Shown: piece after piece, positions 39,119 to 50,549 of the stretch
How positions within the stretch are numbered: position 1 is the stretch's first letter
How the letters are laid out: the number at the start of each line of letters is the position of its first letter
Assembly: GCA_934045075.1 (NCBI GenBank)
Contig: OW203748.1
Span: forward strand, 10,928,794-10,992,793
Length of the DNA stretch: 64,000 bases
Direction of reading: 5' to 3'
Source: Yponomeuta sedellus
Lineage: Eukaryota; Arthropoda; Insecta; Lepidoptera; Yponomeutidae
The notes under the pieces: generated by a model
Told to the model about the DNA's origin: nothing
What the model saw: the letters and a program-made list of their open reading frames with translations, nothing else
Databases searched by the model: none
Made by a program: the position numbers and the translations under genes

Positions 39119-39410
39119 TTGGTCCAACGTGTTATCGACATAGCTCAGAGAATCAGCGAGCAGAAGTGGCAGTGGGATGGCCATATCTCGCGAAGAACCG
39201 ACAACCGTTGGAGTAAACGTGTCTTGAGGAGACCGCGACTCGGCAAACGTAGTGTAGGACGCCCTCCGGCCAGGTGGGGTGACGATCTGCGAAAAACTGC
39301 CAGCAGATGCTGGATGCGGGAAGCTGAAGACAGGGCGCTATGGCGCTCATTAAGGAAGGGCTTTGTCCAGCAGTGGACTAATATAGCCTGAAAAGAAGAA
39401 AAAAAATGCT
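39119..39410 (+). pseudogene. RTE-type LINE, C-terminus of reverse transcriptase
   Basis: A 5'-truncated LINE copy. The 90-residue frame includes [33 protein letters not shown] and [16 protein letters not shown], the usual C-terminal tail of RTE-clade polyproteins. It is followed by the standard short 3' end and a degenerate GAA tail. The catalytic reverse transcriptase and endonuclease parts are missing. Confidence 0.75.
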
Positions 39411-39490
39411 CGGAAAAAATGCCACTAGCGGTAGCCACGAGATGGTCACCCATCCAGTACATGACCGCACCTGTTGTTGCTTAACCCAAG
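39407..39490 (-). mobile_element. 5S-headed SINE, head only
   Basis: Only the 5S-like head and its 3' neighbour remain, directly after the RTE tail. Confidence 0.5.
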
Positions 39491-39839
39491 TAATGATGAT
39501 GAAGTGGCAAGTTTATGCTAACGGTAGATACGTCGATATCTTGAGCTCGCGAGCATAGTAAATCACCCGACGTAGACTGAGGAACCATTCAAATAAATAC
39601 CGGAGCGAAGCCGTTTACTCCGCCGAAATAAAACACACTTTGCAGGTAAAAAGCACGTTTTGGCCGACGGATAACATACGGCGGCGAGACTTAAGTATCA
39701 CTTTACGAAATTGCCTATAATATGTGGCGTTGGGCAGCGCCGTAGGGACTGACAGGAGGAATTGAGTGAGCGCTATTCATGTATTCGATATTCATGTGCG
39801 CACGAGACGCGGCTTTCTGAAAATCGAGGACGCAATAAT

Positions 39840-40045
39840 AAAATGAAAAGGTTTATTCAAAGTAGCGCAGAAACTGCGGCTTATTCAAAATCTAGATCGT
39901 TTTGGAAAAAAATGGACAGAAAAAACTACAAAGTTAATATTTTCAAAGTCCTTAATTAACAGAGTTTACATAATTATTTTAAAACCTAGAAACACTTACA
40001 TTGCTTTAATTCCAGACATCATTGTCATCTAAATAAGTAAATATA
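39840..40045 (-). repeat. LINE 3' UTR copy
   Basis: AAGTAGCGCAGAAACTGCGG to CAGACATCATTGTCATCTAA, repeated at 48855-49075. An (AC)n stretch follows at 40062-40078. Confidence 0.5.
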
Positions 40046-40184
40046 TGCACTGCAATTTCACACACACACACACACACCCATACATAAAAATATAATATAA
40101 CTTGAACTATTCAATTTTGTTGGTCACTATTCACTTTTATTATTAAGCGCTTTATTTGATGCGCACGTAATCCATTGGAACAAA

Positions 40185-40485
40185 GTTATTGGAATCAATC
40201 ACTTGGGTTATTTAACAACAGGTGTGGCCAGCTGCAGATGGGTGATCGTCCCGTGACTACCCCTCGTGGCATTTTTCCGAGCGCTTCCGTGCTTCGCAAG
40301 GCATGCTAAGCCGTTGGTGCCGACGATGTCAGAGGCCTTATAACTTCTGACAGTAAGATCCGTCGCTGTGTTACAATCCTCCACCAACCAGGACATGGCT
40401 CCCGTGGTGGAGTATGGCCTAACCTTCCTGCGATGCAGGAAGAGACCCGTGCCCCAGCAGTGGGGACATACAAGGGTTGATATCA
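40185..40485 (+). mobile_element. 5S-headed SINE
   Basis: The middle part is shortened (CGACGATGTCAGAGGCC). Confidence 0.6.
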
Positions 40486-40751
40486 CTTTGTAACATAAGA
40501 CTAAAACGCGGTCCACACTGTGTTGCTCTATCGTCGTGGTATATTTGTGACCCCTTGAGCTCATAAAAAGATATTTGGTGCTCGAAGCAACATTTTCCGT
40601 GGGAAATAACATAAAAATAATTGCCTCGCCCTCCACTTCATAGGATCCCGCGGGAGATCGTACGACATCGGCTGGTCCGTGTTTTACTTTTCCTTCAGCA
40701 ACTTGTCCCACTGTTGACTGGAAGGAATTGCTATTAACCACAAGGCTATAT

Positions 40752-41085
40752 CGATACAAACCTTGTATGTCCCCACAGCTGGGGCGCGGGTCTCTTCCTG
40801 CATCGCAGGAAGGTTAGGCCATACTCCACCACGGGAGCCAAGTCCGGGCTGGTGGAGGATTGTAAGACAGTGGCGGGCCTTACTGTCAGAAGTTTTAAAG
40901 CCGCCCAAAAGGCCTCTGACATAGCTTAACGACTGCCATTACATGACAGTCGCCAACGCTTTAACAAGCCTTGCGAAGCGCTCCGAAAAATGCCACTAGC
41001 GGTAGTCACGGGACGCTCACCCATCCCGTACCTGACCGCGCCTGTTGTTGCTTAACCAAGTGATTGATTCGCCACGAGCGAATTT
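40752..41085 (-). mobile_element. 5S-headed SINE
   Basis: Near complete; inverted relative to the copy at 40185 and about 270 bp from it. Confidence 0.6.
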
Positions 41086-41465
41086 GAATAAAAATAAATA
41101 AATTATTTTATTGCATCTATTTAAATGTAAATAATTTTAATCATAAACATATTTTTATAACTAAGTATTTTACATATTTTATCATACAGCTAATTAAGTT
41201 AGTTTAAGATTTTTTATTTCACATACGATTTAAATTGTTATTGAATAAATGAAATTAAATGAAATGAAATTACTTATACATAACATTATATTAACAAAAC
41301 ATTTACATACAGGCACATACTTTGCTTCTGGCCCCACACCCCCTGTGTCGTATACACGGCAGTAGGTACCTAAAGTTAAACAAAGTTATAGATACATGCC
41401 GTGATTCGAACCCACTACCTTCCGAATGGGAGGTCGGCATTGTACGGCTACGCTACCGCCGCATA

Positions 41466-41705
41466 CATACATACATAACCTCACACCAGTATCCCAGAGG
41501 GGTAGGCAGAGACCAGAGACTGCCACGATCCTGACACATCACATTCGCTTCATCGACGTTCATAAGCCGTTGCATACACGCACGCCGGTTCCGGGTACTT
41601 ATTATGTTCCTCTTTGCTAATACATCCCCTATTTGGTCGATGAAATGCGGCGGCGGTTCGGACATGTGGAGAGGATGAAGGAAGAAAGATTGACGAAGCA
41701 AATAT
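41466..41705. pseudogene. LINE C-terminal fragment with inverted 5' part
   Basis: From 41641 down to 41466 the minus strand encodes the distal part ([32 protein letters not shown]). Directly adjacent, 41642-41705 on the plus strand encodes the part that should precede it ([17 protein letters not shown]). This head-to-head arrangement is what twin-primed LINE insertion produces. Confidence 0.6.
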
Positions 41706-41984
41706 AATATACAAATAGTTTATTTCTTACAAATAGTTTCCAATTAACAATTCCACATATATACCTAAGCTAAGGGACGTCCCAGGCGGACTCAGTCAAT
41801 CAGTTTCACCACGACCTGTCCGTACAGTTGGACCTTGTGCAGTTTTAAGCACCACCACCACCATTTTTTTTGTCCATTTTTTCTCCAAAATGATCTAGAT
41901 TTTGAAATGGGCACCTAGTTTACCTAGTGACGTTCAATAAGTCACAGATTTTGTGTAATTTTGACTAAAATACTTTTTTTTTTT

Positions 41985-42170
41985 AAAGAGAACGTTGTGG
42001 ACTGAAAGAGGATGTAGTGACTAGAATTGAGAAAGGAATTTTGCGTTTGTTTGGACATGTGGAGAGGAAGAAAGATTGATGAAACAAATATGTAATGTGA
42101 ATGTGAGTGGAAGGGCTGGTAAGAGACGTCCCAGGCGGACATACATCGACCAAATAGGGGATGTTTTATG
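41985..42170 (+). pseudogene. LINE C-terminal fragment
   Basis: A degenerate plus-strand copy of the same segment as at 11134. It preserves [17 protein letters not shown], then a gap, then [20 protein letters not shown]. Confidence 0.6.
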
Positions 42171-42179
42171 AAAAGGGTA

Positions 42180-42830
42180 GATAACCACAGCCACTCTGCT
42201 TAGCTAGCGGTGAAAGCCAGCGTCGTGTGTCGTCGCCTTTACTTGTAGAAAGTACAGTGACAGCCATAAAGATCCGCTACACGTTACAGCATCGACCGAT
42301 CGGCTAATACCTACCTACTTTTGACACCGCACCTAAATAAACCGCCGTAATGGCACCCAGTGCGGGTGGTGGCGGCGTTTTATTGCCACGCGGATAACAG
42401 GAGGATCCGGCGGCCGTAGACTGGTTTCCTTGTAATTGAATTGGTGTATTTCATCGAGGTGATACAGGCTTGCAGGCTATCTGCGGCTTTGGGAGCTCGT
42501 TCGGGGGGATTTCGTTGGGAAAAACTCGTTGGGTCGCGGGTAAAGGGGTGCTTTTTTGGGGTCGTACGTTTGACGTGTTATAGCGTAATTACACACAGAC
42601 ACTCATAAATCGCGTGCCGCTTGCATTGCTTCATATAGTAGAGTCGATATTATTTGGTAAGCATGGCATTACCAGGTCATGTCACTCAGTCTACCGCCTT
42701 TCGGAAGAGGTACGGGCCTACTAACCATAAATACAGGCTACTAGTTAATCTAGTTATGGTAGTACTCGTAGGTTATTAGTGAAGGGACCACGCGGATTTC
42801 CTGAGACATTGTTTTTTAGCTGGAGCATGC
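42180..42830. other. Repeat-poor stretch, no gene seen
   Basis: Moderately GC-rich, without a long open frame or any of the repeat families in this window. It could hold regulatory sequence. Confidence 0.4.
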
Positions 42831-42834
42831 TTCT

Positions 42835-43090
42835 TCTTCTTCTTCAGGCTATGTAGTACCCTATCCCCTAATGAGCGTCATAGCGCCCTATCTTACGCTT
42901 GCCGCATCCAGCATCTGCCGGCAGTTTTTCACAGATCGTCATCCCACCTCGTCGGAGGGCGTCCTACACTACGTTTGCCGAGTCGCGGTCTCCACTCAAG
43001 AACACGTTTACTCCAACGGTTGTCGATTCTTCGCGATATATAGCCAGCCCACTGCCACTTCAGCTTGCTGATTCTCTGAGCTATGTCTAT
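42835..43090 (-). mobile_element. RTE-type LINE C-terminus and 3' end
   Basis: Minus copy from a CTTCTTCTTCTT tail; its coding remnant corresponds to residues 1-80 of the 39119 fragment with a few stops. Confidence 0.6.
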
Positions 43091-43334
43091 AACTTTAGTT
43101 CTGGAGTGTGCTTACCCATCACATATTATCCTGACAGCTTAGGCGGCCTAGCCCACAGGAAAGACTAGTCAATAAGTGCCAAGCCAACCAAGCCACGGGT
43201 CTATTCACCATGTTTTCCTTTAGTTTAGTATAATAGTAATATTAGAGTATGTCACTGCCACTACAAATTTGCAGATGTGCTTAACCTTGCAAATAAACAA
43301 AGTGTTACTTTTTAATCATATCGTATCCAAATTT

Positions 43335-43740
43335 TCTCGTGGCCTAGTCAAACCGAGTGATTGGATTAATCACTTGAGTTAAGCAACGATAGGCGTGGTC
43401 AGATGCAGGATGGGTCACCACCCCGTGACTACCGCTAGTGGCATTTTTTCCGATCGCTTCCGTGCTCCGCAAGGCACGTTAAGCCGTTGGCGCCTGCTGC
43501 CATGTAATTTATTTGTCGTATGGCAGTTTACATTGGCCCTATAACTAGATGTAACGGCAGTCGTTAAGCCATGTCAGAGGCCCTATGGGCTGCTTGATAA
43601 CTTCTGACAGTAAAGCCCGCCATTGTCTTACAATCCTCCACCAACCCTGTGGACCCCGTACTGAAGTATGGCCCAAGCTTCCTGCGATGCAGGAAGAGAC
43701 CCGTTCCCCAGCAGTGGGGACATACAAGGGTTGATATCGA
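43335..43740 (+). mobile_element. 5S-headed SINE with short insert
   Basis: About 60 bp of foreign sequence (43505-43560) interrupts the CATGTAATGGCAGTCG region. Confidence 0.6.
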
Positions 43741-43904
43741 TCCAAATTTCATTTGTTCTACCCTTAAGAAGTTACATATTCATCACCATCGTTACCTATT
43801 TGACACCCTTTACTGTAGGACATACCCCTCCCTCACGGTTATGGAAATATCTCAACTATTACTAATTAATTTGAACGCAGTTTTACACATTTTTACACAT
43901 TTAA

Positions 43905-44250
43905 AAGCGCTCGCGGCCTAGGCGAACCGATGATTGGAATCAATCACTTGGTTAAGCAACAACTGGCGCGGTCAGGTACACGATAGGTGAGCGTCCCGTG
44001 ACTAACGCTAGTGGCATTTTTCCGAGCGCTTCCGTGCTTCGCAAGGCACACTAAGCCGTCGGTGCCGGCTGTCATATAATGGCAGTCGTTAAGCCATGTC
44101 AGAGGCCTTGTAGGCGGCTTGATAACTTCTGACAGTAAGGCCCGCCACTGTCTTACAATCCTCCACCCGGACTTGGCCCCCGTGGTGGAGGCCTAACCTT
44201 CCTGCGAAGCAGTAAGAGACCCGTGCCCCAGCAGTGGGGACAAACAAAGT
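43905..44250 (+). mobile_element. 5S-headed SINE
   Basis: A second plus copy 170 bp downstream of the one ending at 43740. Confidence 0.6.
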
Positions 44251-44285
44251 AAGCTCTACTCGTAGAGCTTACTTTGTGGGGAGAG

Positions 44286-44294
44286 CTTTCTTTC

Positions 44295-44335
<41 letters not shown>
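44286..44335. repeat. (CTTT)n microsatellite
   Basis: About twelve CTTT units. Confidence 0.9.
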
Positions 44336-44447
44336 GGCCAGGCTGATGAGCTGGCCGAGGTAGCTACCAGGTCTTGGGTCGCCTGAGGAGTCGATGAGGC
44401 GCGTCGATATGTCTTCCCCTAGGGACCCATCGTCTCGACCTCGTTAT

Positions 44448-44645
44448 CAACCCTTGTATGTCGCCACTGCTGGGGCACGGGTCTCATCCTGCATCGCAGG
44501 AAGGTTAGGCCTTACTCCACCACGAGGCCAAGTCCGGGTTGGTGGAGCATTATAAGACAGTGGCGGGCCTTACTGTCAGCAGTTATCAAGCCACCCGTAA
44601 GGCCTCTGACATGGCTTAACGACTGCCATTACATGACAGCCGGCG
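44448..44645 (-). mobile_element. 5S-headed SINE, tail half
   Basis: Stops at CATGACAGCCGGCGC. Confidence 0.55.
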
Positions 44646-44649
44646 CAAA

Positions 44650-45010
44650 TTAAAAAAAAAATTTAATAAATTCTAGAAATTTGAAAAAGCTCTTCCACTC
44701 ATATTCGCAATACATATTTGTTTCGTCTATCTTTCTTCCTTCATCCTCTCCACATGTCCAAGCCAACGCAACGTATGTATATGATATGGTATGGATGTAG
44801 TAAGGCATATTTTTGCCATAATTAATATCTAGACTTTTTTGCCAAGCTATAAATGGCAGACATCTTGCAGTATTTCGGAGCCAGCAAGGAAGCATCCTGT
44901 TACCATATTGACCGGAGTCGAGGGTGAATACGAATGTCGCAGACAGGGCCCCACCTGCTAAATAAAGAAAGAGGTTAAACGGGGCAGGCCGCAAGCAAAC
45001 AGAGGTCAGG
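44650..45010 (-). repeat. Interspersed repeat plus LINE scrap
   Basis: The minus strand has a 122-codon frame (LRPAPFNLFLYLAGGAL, GQYGNRMLPCWLRNTARCLP). I read it as a repeat of a kind common in moth genomes rather than a gene. The left 100 bp are a decayed copy of the LINE piece at 11134. Confidence 0.4.
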
Positions 45011-45559
45011 GTTGCCAAAAAGGTTCGCGGTAAAAAATAAAAACAAAAAAATGAGAGAACAAAGCAACAGAAAAAGCTTTTTGGGTATAAAGGTCGTTAA
45101 AAAGTGGAATTATAAAAGGTTAAAAAATGGATTACATTTTAAATTTGCATTATATTTATATTTTAATATTTTTACGCCTCAGTGGTAAAACATGGTGGAA
45201 GAATACTATTTTTAACACCTTTTACTGTTTTATTTTTTACAAATAAATAAATGTTGTCTTATCTTATCTTATCTTACAAAAATCATGCTGGGAATACAAA
45301 CAAATGAAAATATTAAAATAAAAATGAAAACTAAATTGTGATAAATTTATTATTTATTTATTAAATACGTACGGACTAAAAAAAAGTTTTTATTAATTTT
45401 ATTTTTACAGTTTCTAGTAATAAAATAATACAAAAATCTCATTCTCTCAGTTGGCACTAAATTTTAAAAAAAGAAGAGTTGAGAAAGTGGTTCTAATTTT
45501 TGTAATGTTCATTGTTATACTTCAATGTTAACATTTGTAATTTAAATTCTGAGTTAAGG

Positions 45560-45990
45560 CTTGTGCCCTGCAGCGGGACTATTGTATTGAATGGTTGCAT
45601 GGGAACATGTATGGTCTCGGCATTCGGCCTCGGCCTGGACAGAGCTCGGCTTTAGGCCTCGTCGCGGCGCGGTTCCTCATGCACGCTTTGCTTGTTATAG
45701 GCTACTTAATAAAACCATTGTACTGTGTACAACTAAAATTGTTTTTTCTTAAATCCAACTCGAGTGCCAACCCTGATAGCTAATATGTGAGTGACAGAAG
45801 ATCATAAATTACAGACGCCACAGCGTACCCGACGACGCACGGGTTGTCGAGTTCAGGGGTCGAGTCCGGGGTTCGATTCTGTACAGAGCGCGAGTTTCAG
45901 ATTGCACCTTAAAAATTGCACTCCAAGAATGCACCTAGAATTTAACAATGAAAAATCATAAAAAAATCCAAATTCATTGTTTTATAGGTA
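45560..45990. other. Unassigned stretch
   Basis: Short frames only; CTCGGCATTCGGCCTCGGCC (45617-45636) is a GC-rich patch in AT-rich surroundings. Confidence 0.3.
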
Positions 45991-45999
45991 TTTAACGGA

Positions 46000-46165
46000 T
46001 ATCGATATCAACCCTTGGTATGTCCCCACTGCTGGGGATATACTGTCAGAAGTTATACAGCTGCCCTTAAGGCCTCTGACATGCCTTAATGACTGCCATT
46101 ACATGACAGCCGGCACAAACGGCTTAACGTGCCTTGCAAAATTCGGAAGTCTGTCTGGTTTTAAG
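46000..46165 (-). mobile_element. 5S-headed SINE, deleted copy
   Basis: The tail end and the middle are joined with about 100 bp lost. Confidence 0.5.
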
Positions 46166-46184
46166 CACAAATTTTCCCTTTTCT

Positions 46185-46657
46185 AAAGGGGACCATTCAC
46201 GCTTCATACTAAGTTGGGCCCAAACATGAAAGTGCCAGCGAAAAAAAAACTATTCTTAACGATGGGCCACATTGATTTGTTGATTTCATACTAAGAAACC
46301 TATATCGTAAAATGAATACCATAAGTACTAGTAGACTTTAAAGGTCAGATTTTTCTATACATTTTTAATATGCAGAACAGACGCTATAAGATTCTCTTTT
46401 TTTATCTTGTAAAAGTGTTGAGGAAGACCCCCTACACAAACCTTAATACGTATATTTTATAAACACGTAACAATAATTTTTGGTACAATGTATGGGAATA
46501 TAAGATTTTCAATAACTGAAAGTAGCTAAACTATAGGCTTCACTGTTTTGGTGCCATAGTTTCAAATGCTCTGGACGAGGTGCGTAACAGTTTGGAAATG
46601 CTTTTTTTCGTTGGCCAGCACTTTGTGTTTTGGGCCCAATTTGAATGGTCTCCTTTA
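46185..46657. mobile_element. Inverted-repeat element I
   Basis: AAAGGGGACCATTCACGC, then AGTTGGGCCCAAA, at the left; the imperfect inverse TTTTGGGCCCAA to GAATGGTCTCCTTT at the right. Arms of about 65 bp. Confidence 0.6.
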
Positions 46658-47394
46658 CTTAGTTATCTAAAACCATGCCGCGGTACAGAATATAGTCAAC
46701 GCCATCTAGTGTTAAAATATCGCGTTTTAATGCGCTTTAAGCAGCTTTTAAAGCCCTACGCGATGCTAACTCGCGCTACAAAAGGAAAAAAATCATAATC
46801 ATCTTTTTTAATACGTCTTTGGAAAAAGTAAACATGATATATCTTAAAAAATATAGTGGATCTAAGTTTAAGTCTAAACCCCTTAATCATAATAGTCGGC
46901 TAACCTAAAGCATTGCTAATTCTGACTCTGTCTTCTTCTATTGACCTAAGTCGGAATGAAAAAGAACACTCTTTAGCAGCTGTTTTAAGATAGCGGACCA
47001 TTATAAAGAAGGGGGTAAGAATGTAGGACAAAAACTGCCGTTTTTAGCGAACATCGATTGATGTCCTAGATTCTTGATCCCAGGTTCAACACTGTAGGTT
47101 GTTATGATTTTATGATGCTCTCTTTTAGAAAAAAAAAACATATTAAAAAATAAGATACAGTTTCCATTCCATTGGTGGCACTAGTTTGCGTCCCGAAACG
47201 CCAGAAGTGAAGCTACCAGCATCCAGCAAACAAGTTTACGACGGTGCAGGGCCCAAGGGTCCCGTAGCGGGCGCTATGGGCGCGGGCATGCCAATACATC
47301 CGCGTGAGCCGGTTCGATTCTCCGGTACCTATTGGCCAAATACATGGTGTAGTGTTTTTATATATCTTAATCCAAATCAATTTTAGTTCAACGT

Positions 47395-47760
47395 AAAGGA
47401 TTTACTTTCTGTTTGCGGAATGCCAATGTGCAATGAAAAAATGAAAACCGCTGCCTTCGGGCCTTAGTGTGGTGGAGAAAAAGGCAGCGGGAATAGAGCT
47501 CCACTCCGACCATCTTTTCTCAAGTCATCTGAACCTAATACATAGCCCCCGTACCTAAACGCATGACAAGATTCCATGATTACCATCAATATCTTTATAC
47601 CAAAGCATTAGTTAATAAAACTGTTTTAAAACAATTGGGGAAAATTATGTGCTACGGCCAGACACGAACAGCTCTAGTTCACGAGCATAACGCAGTGGTC
47701 AGCCATCATCAGTCTCAACCATTTTGGAGGGAGATAGATGACCCGGCCGCCACGCCACTT
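47395..47760 (-). repeat. Solo-LTR-like repeat, inverted copy
   Basis: The inverse of the 37405 repeat, from GCTGCCTTCGGGCC to CCTCCAAAATGG; about 80% similar. Confidence 0.5.
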
Positions 47761-48019
47761 AAGATAAGATAACAATATTCTTTATTGTACACTGGAAAAA
47801 CAACAAATACAAAACAATTGCGAATATACATAGTACAATTGGTGGCCTTATTGCTGAAAGCAATTTCTTCCAGACAACCTTACGATGGAAAGTTGCTGAA
47901 GGAAATTAGAAAGACGGGTAGCCAGTGCAAATTTGAATATTGATACATACTTATACTTAATAATAATACACTTACATACCGTTACTTATATAAACTTATA
48001 ATTTATTATAAACATACAT

Positions 48020-48330
48020 AATATATTTAAAAACCTATTTAGAGGCTAAAAATTTCCTAACTGCAAAGTAGGTAGTCGGGGCTGTAAGTAATGCAATTTG
48101 CTTAAGCCAGATGTCGCTGCCTGTACGTAATACAGAGAATATTGTAAAGAGGTTCGAAATTTCACTGATGCCGTGAGTCGCCCATTGGCTCAATTGGTAG
48201 AGCGCTGGTACGGATAGCCAGAGGTTGCGGGTTCGAATCCCGGCATGGGTGAAATTTTTAGCCTCTAAATAGGTTTTTAAATTTGTTCCTTAGCACGGGT
48301 TAGTGCATTAAAAATAAAAATAGTGTATAC
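48020..48330 (+). repeat. tRNA-like repeat, long form
   Basis: A complete plus-oriented unit: leader with CTAACTGCAAAGTAGGTAG, core at about 48175-48250, 3' flank ending AAAAATAAAAATAGTGTA. Confidence 0.65.
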
Positions 48331-48394
48331 ATAATATATATCTTATAATAAAGTTCTACATAAGACAACTTACATAATAAACGAAATAAAAAAG

Positions 48395-48545
48395 TGAGTA
48401 GGAAAACATCGTGAGGAAACATAAGTGTTCGAATACCTCAGCGCTTAAAATTGCCAATCCGCAGTGGGCACGCGTTGTAATGAAGCCCATCGTCTCTCTC
48501 CGAAGGAAAGCCTGGACCCTGCAATAGGACGTTTATAGACTACAT
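48395..48545 (+). mobile_element. SINE 3' part (TTTATAGGCTACA type)
   Basis: GGAAAACATCGTGAGGAAAC through ATAGGACGTTTATAGACTAC. Other copies of this end: 1868-1930 and 12985-13095 (minus), 20940-21075 (minus), 53320-53395 and 51530-51590 (plus). Confidence 0.5.
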
Positions 48546-48552
48546 AAAAAAT

Positions 48553-49389
48553 ATATATGTCACAGTCAAAACTCTCAAATGGTCAAAACTAGTTTTCACC
48601 GCTAAAATCAGTCAAAAGTACTTTTGTCCAAAGCTTACATTTGAAAACCAAATGGTAAAAACACCTAAAAAGATGGATCACTCAATCTGCGACAGCAAAA
48701 ATATAGGTGCGACGAAGCGCGTAACGTAGCGGAGCGCGAAGGAGCGTGTTAGGTTGAACATGTACTCGTAAGACCGAAAACCAACTCGACATTGTTGGGT
48801 ACATATTAGAATTTTACTTAATTTTTCTGCAGTCAAAACTAGTTTTGAAATAAAATTAAATGAAGTAGCGCAGAAGCTGCGGCTTAATAAACGTTATAAT
48901 TCAAACTATGTGTCCATTTGAAAATCTAGCTCATTTTAGAGAAAAAATGGACAAAAAAACTCCAAACTAGTCCTTTCAAAGTCCTTAATTAACAGAGTTT
49001 ACATAATTATTACAAAACATAGAACTCATGCATTGTACTAGCTTTGATTACAGACATCATTGTCATCCAAATGAAAATGTGGATACAACTGTGCTGCGAT
49101 ACAGAACACCGTCAACGCCACCTAGTGTTAAAATTAGCGAACTTCAGTTTCTGTTCAATGCTTATTTTGCCGTGAAATGCTTATAAAATGTGTGATTGTA
49201 AAATATTTAAATGTTTAAAAACATAGAACTTATGCATTGTACTGGCTTTAATTCCAGACATTATTGTCATCTAAATAATCCTTTATGCTATAGTAGCCCT
49301 TTTGGCACAAAGTGTACTTTACACATTTTTTGAACCGCTTTTCAGACAAGCTCAAGAGATTCCGTTCAAGAGTTTTGACTGTAACATAT
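48553..49389. mobile_element. Inverted-repeat element C, long composite
   Basis: Left end ATATATGTCACAGTCAAAAC and right end AGAGTTTTGACTGTAACATA. The first 290 bp are the inverse of 12230-12506; the rest is LINE-derived sequence including the C-terminus at 49248. Confidence 0.45.
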
Positions 49390-49433
49390 GTATTGTTTCT
49401 GATAGAGCTCCTTGAGTGATATCCATTCCCCAA
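49248..49433 (-). pseudogene. LINE ORF2 extreme C-terminus
   Basis: The last 61 residues (NNTYVTVKTLERNLLSLSEK, then CQKGYYSIKDYLDDNNVW) match the conserved ending of Jockey/CR1-like ORF2 proteins (YYS-x-x-DYL). 3' UTR-like sequence lies downstream at 48850-49247, with related copies at 39840-40045, 13725-13800 and 41860-41945. Confidence 0.5.
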
Positions 49434-49627
49434 CAGTGATTGTTCGCCTTAGCACCTAAGGGTACACCTTACACCACTCTCATGTGCCGGCGAGATTCCG
49501 TATGCTGACGGGGCAGCTTGCAGTCACGCACTAATTGCGCAGGGCCCGCGCGCTGCTTTGGACGGCTTTATACAAGCTTCATATTCATAACGAAGCGCCT
49601 AGTTTAGCCTAGCGCCCTAGTTTAACG

Positions 49628-49930
49628 GCCTCCGTGGCGCAGCAGTAGCGCACTTGCCTACCATCAAAGGTCCCGGGTTCAATCCCCGGCTGGGGACAAA
49701 AAAAACCCCCAGTTCTTGAATGTTTACATCTTGATGTCGTTGTTTCTGGTTCCCACGACACAGGGTATCCTAATGTGGGGCCAGAAGCAATGTATGTGCC
49801 TGTATGTAAATGTTATGTTAGTGTCTCAAGTATTATGTTATGTTAGTGTCTCAAGAAGTCTCAAGATAATTTATCAAGTATTTTTGGTTTCTGTGATTTG
49901 TCTTGTTTGTATAATAAATGTACGTCATTC
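49628..49930 (+). mobile_element. tRNA-headed SINE (CCTCCGTGG family)
   Basis: Head CCTCCGTGGCGCAGCAGTAG and GGGTTCAATCCCC, then GGGGACAAAAAAAACCCCC. The tail repeats TATGTTAGTGTCTCAAG. Confidence 0.6.
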
Positions 49931-50009
49931 TTTCTTTTTCTTTTTGTAAGTGATATATTTATTTCCTTCTCACAGAGGTATCAAATCACAAAATATGTTT
50001 AATTTGAGT

Positions 50010-50545
50010 AATTAGGACTTGGGATTGGAATCAATCACTTAAGTTAAGCAACAGCAGGCGCGGCCAGGTACTGGATGGGTGACTATCCTGTGACTACCGG
50101 TAGTGACATTTTTTCCGTTTTTCTGCTTTCGTGCGTCGCAAGGCACATCACGCCGTTGGTGCCGGCTGTCATGTAATAGCAGTCCTTAAGCCATTGCAGA
50201 GACCTTATGGGTGGCGTGATAACTTCTGACAGTAAGGCTAGCCAGTGTCTTCCAATCCTCCACCAACCAGGACTTGGCCCCCGTGGTGGAGTATGGCGTA
50301 ACCTTCCTACGTTGCAGGAAAAGACCCGTGCCCCAGCAGTGGAGACATACAAAGGTTGTTATTGAAGCCATGTCAGAGGCATTACAGGCAGCTCGATAAC
50401 TTCTGACAGTAAAGCCCGGCACTGTCTTTTAATCTTCCACTAACCCGAACTTGTTCCCCGTGGTGGAGTAAGGCCTAACCTTGCTGCAATGCAGGAAGAG
50501 ACCCGTGCCTCAGCAGTGGGGACATACAACGGGTTGATATCTTTA
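50010..50545 (+). mobile_element. Two 5S-headed SINE copies in tandem
   Basis: A complete copy (50010-50362) is followed directly by the tail two thirds of another (50363-50545). Confidence 0.6.
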
Positions 50546-50549
50546 TCTT

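Noticed and set aside
44650..45018. 122-codon minus-strand gene
   Set aside because: It overlaps a decayed LINE scrap and repeat sequence, and starts within a repeat; no splice or start signals support it.
47186..47386. Plus-strand 66-codon Gly/Pro-rich frame
   Set aside because: No start or splice context; the sequence has a B-box-like GGTTCGATTCT and is more likely a repeat fragment.
48175..48250. Genuine tRNA gene
   Set aside because: The tRNA-like core recurs in about a dozen repeats, lacks U33, and sits inside a longer repeat unit.
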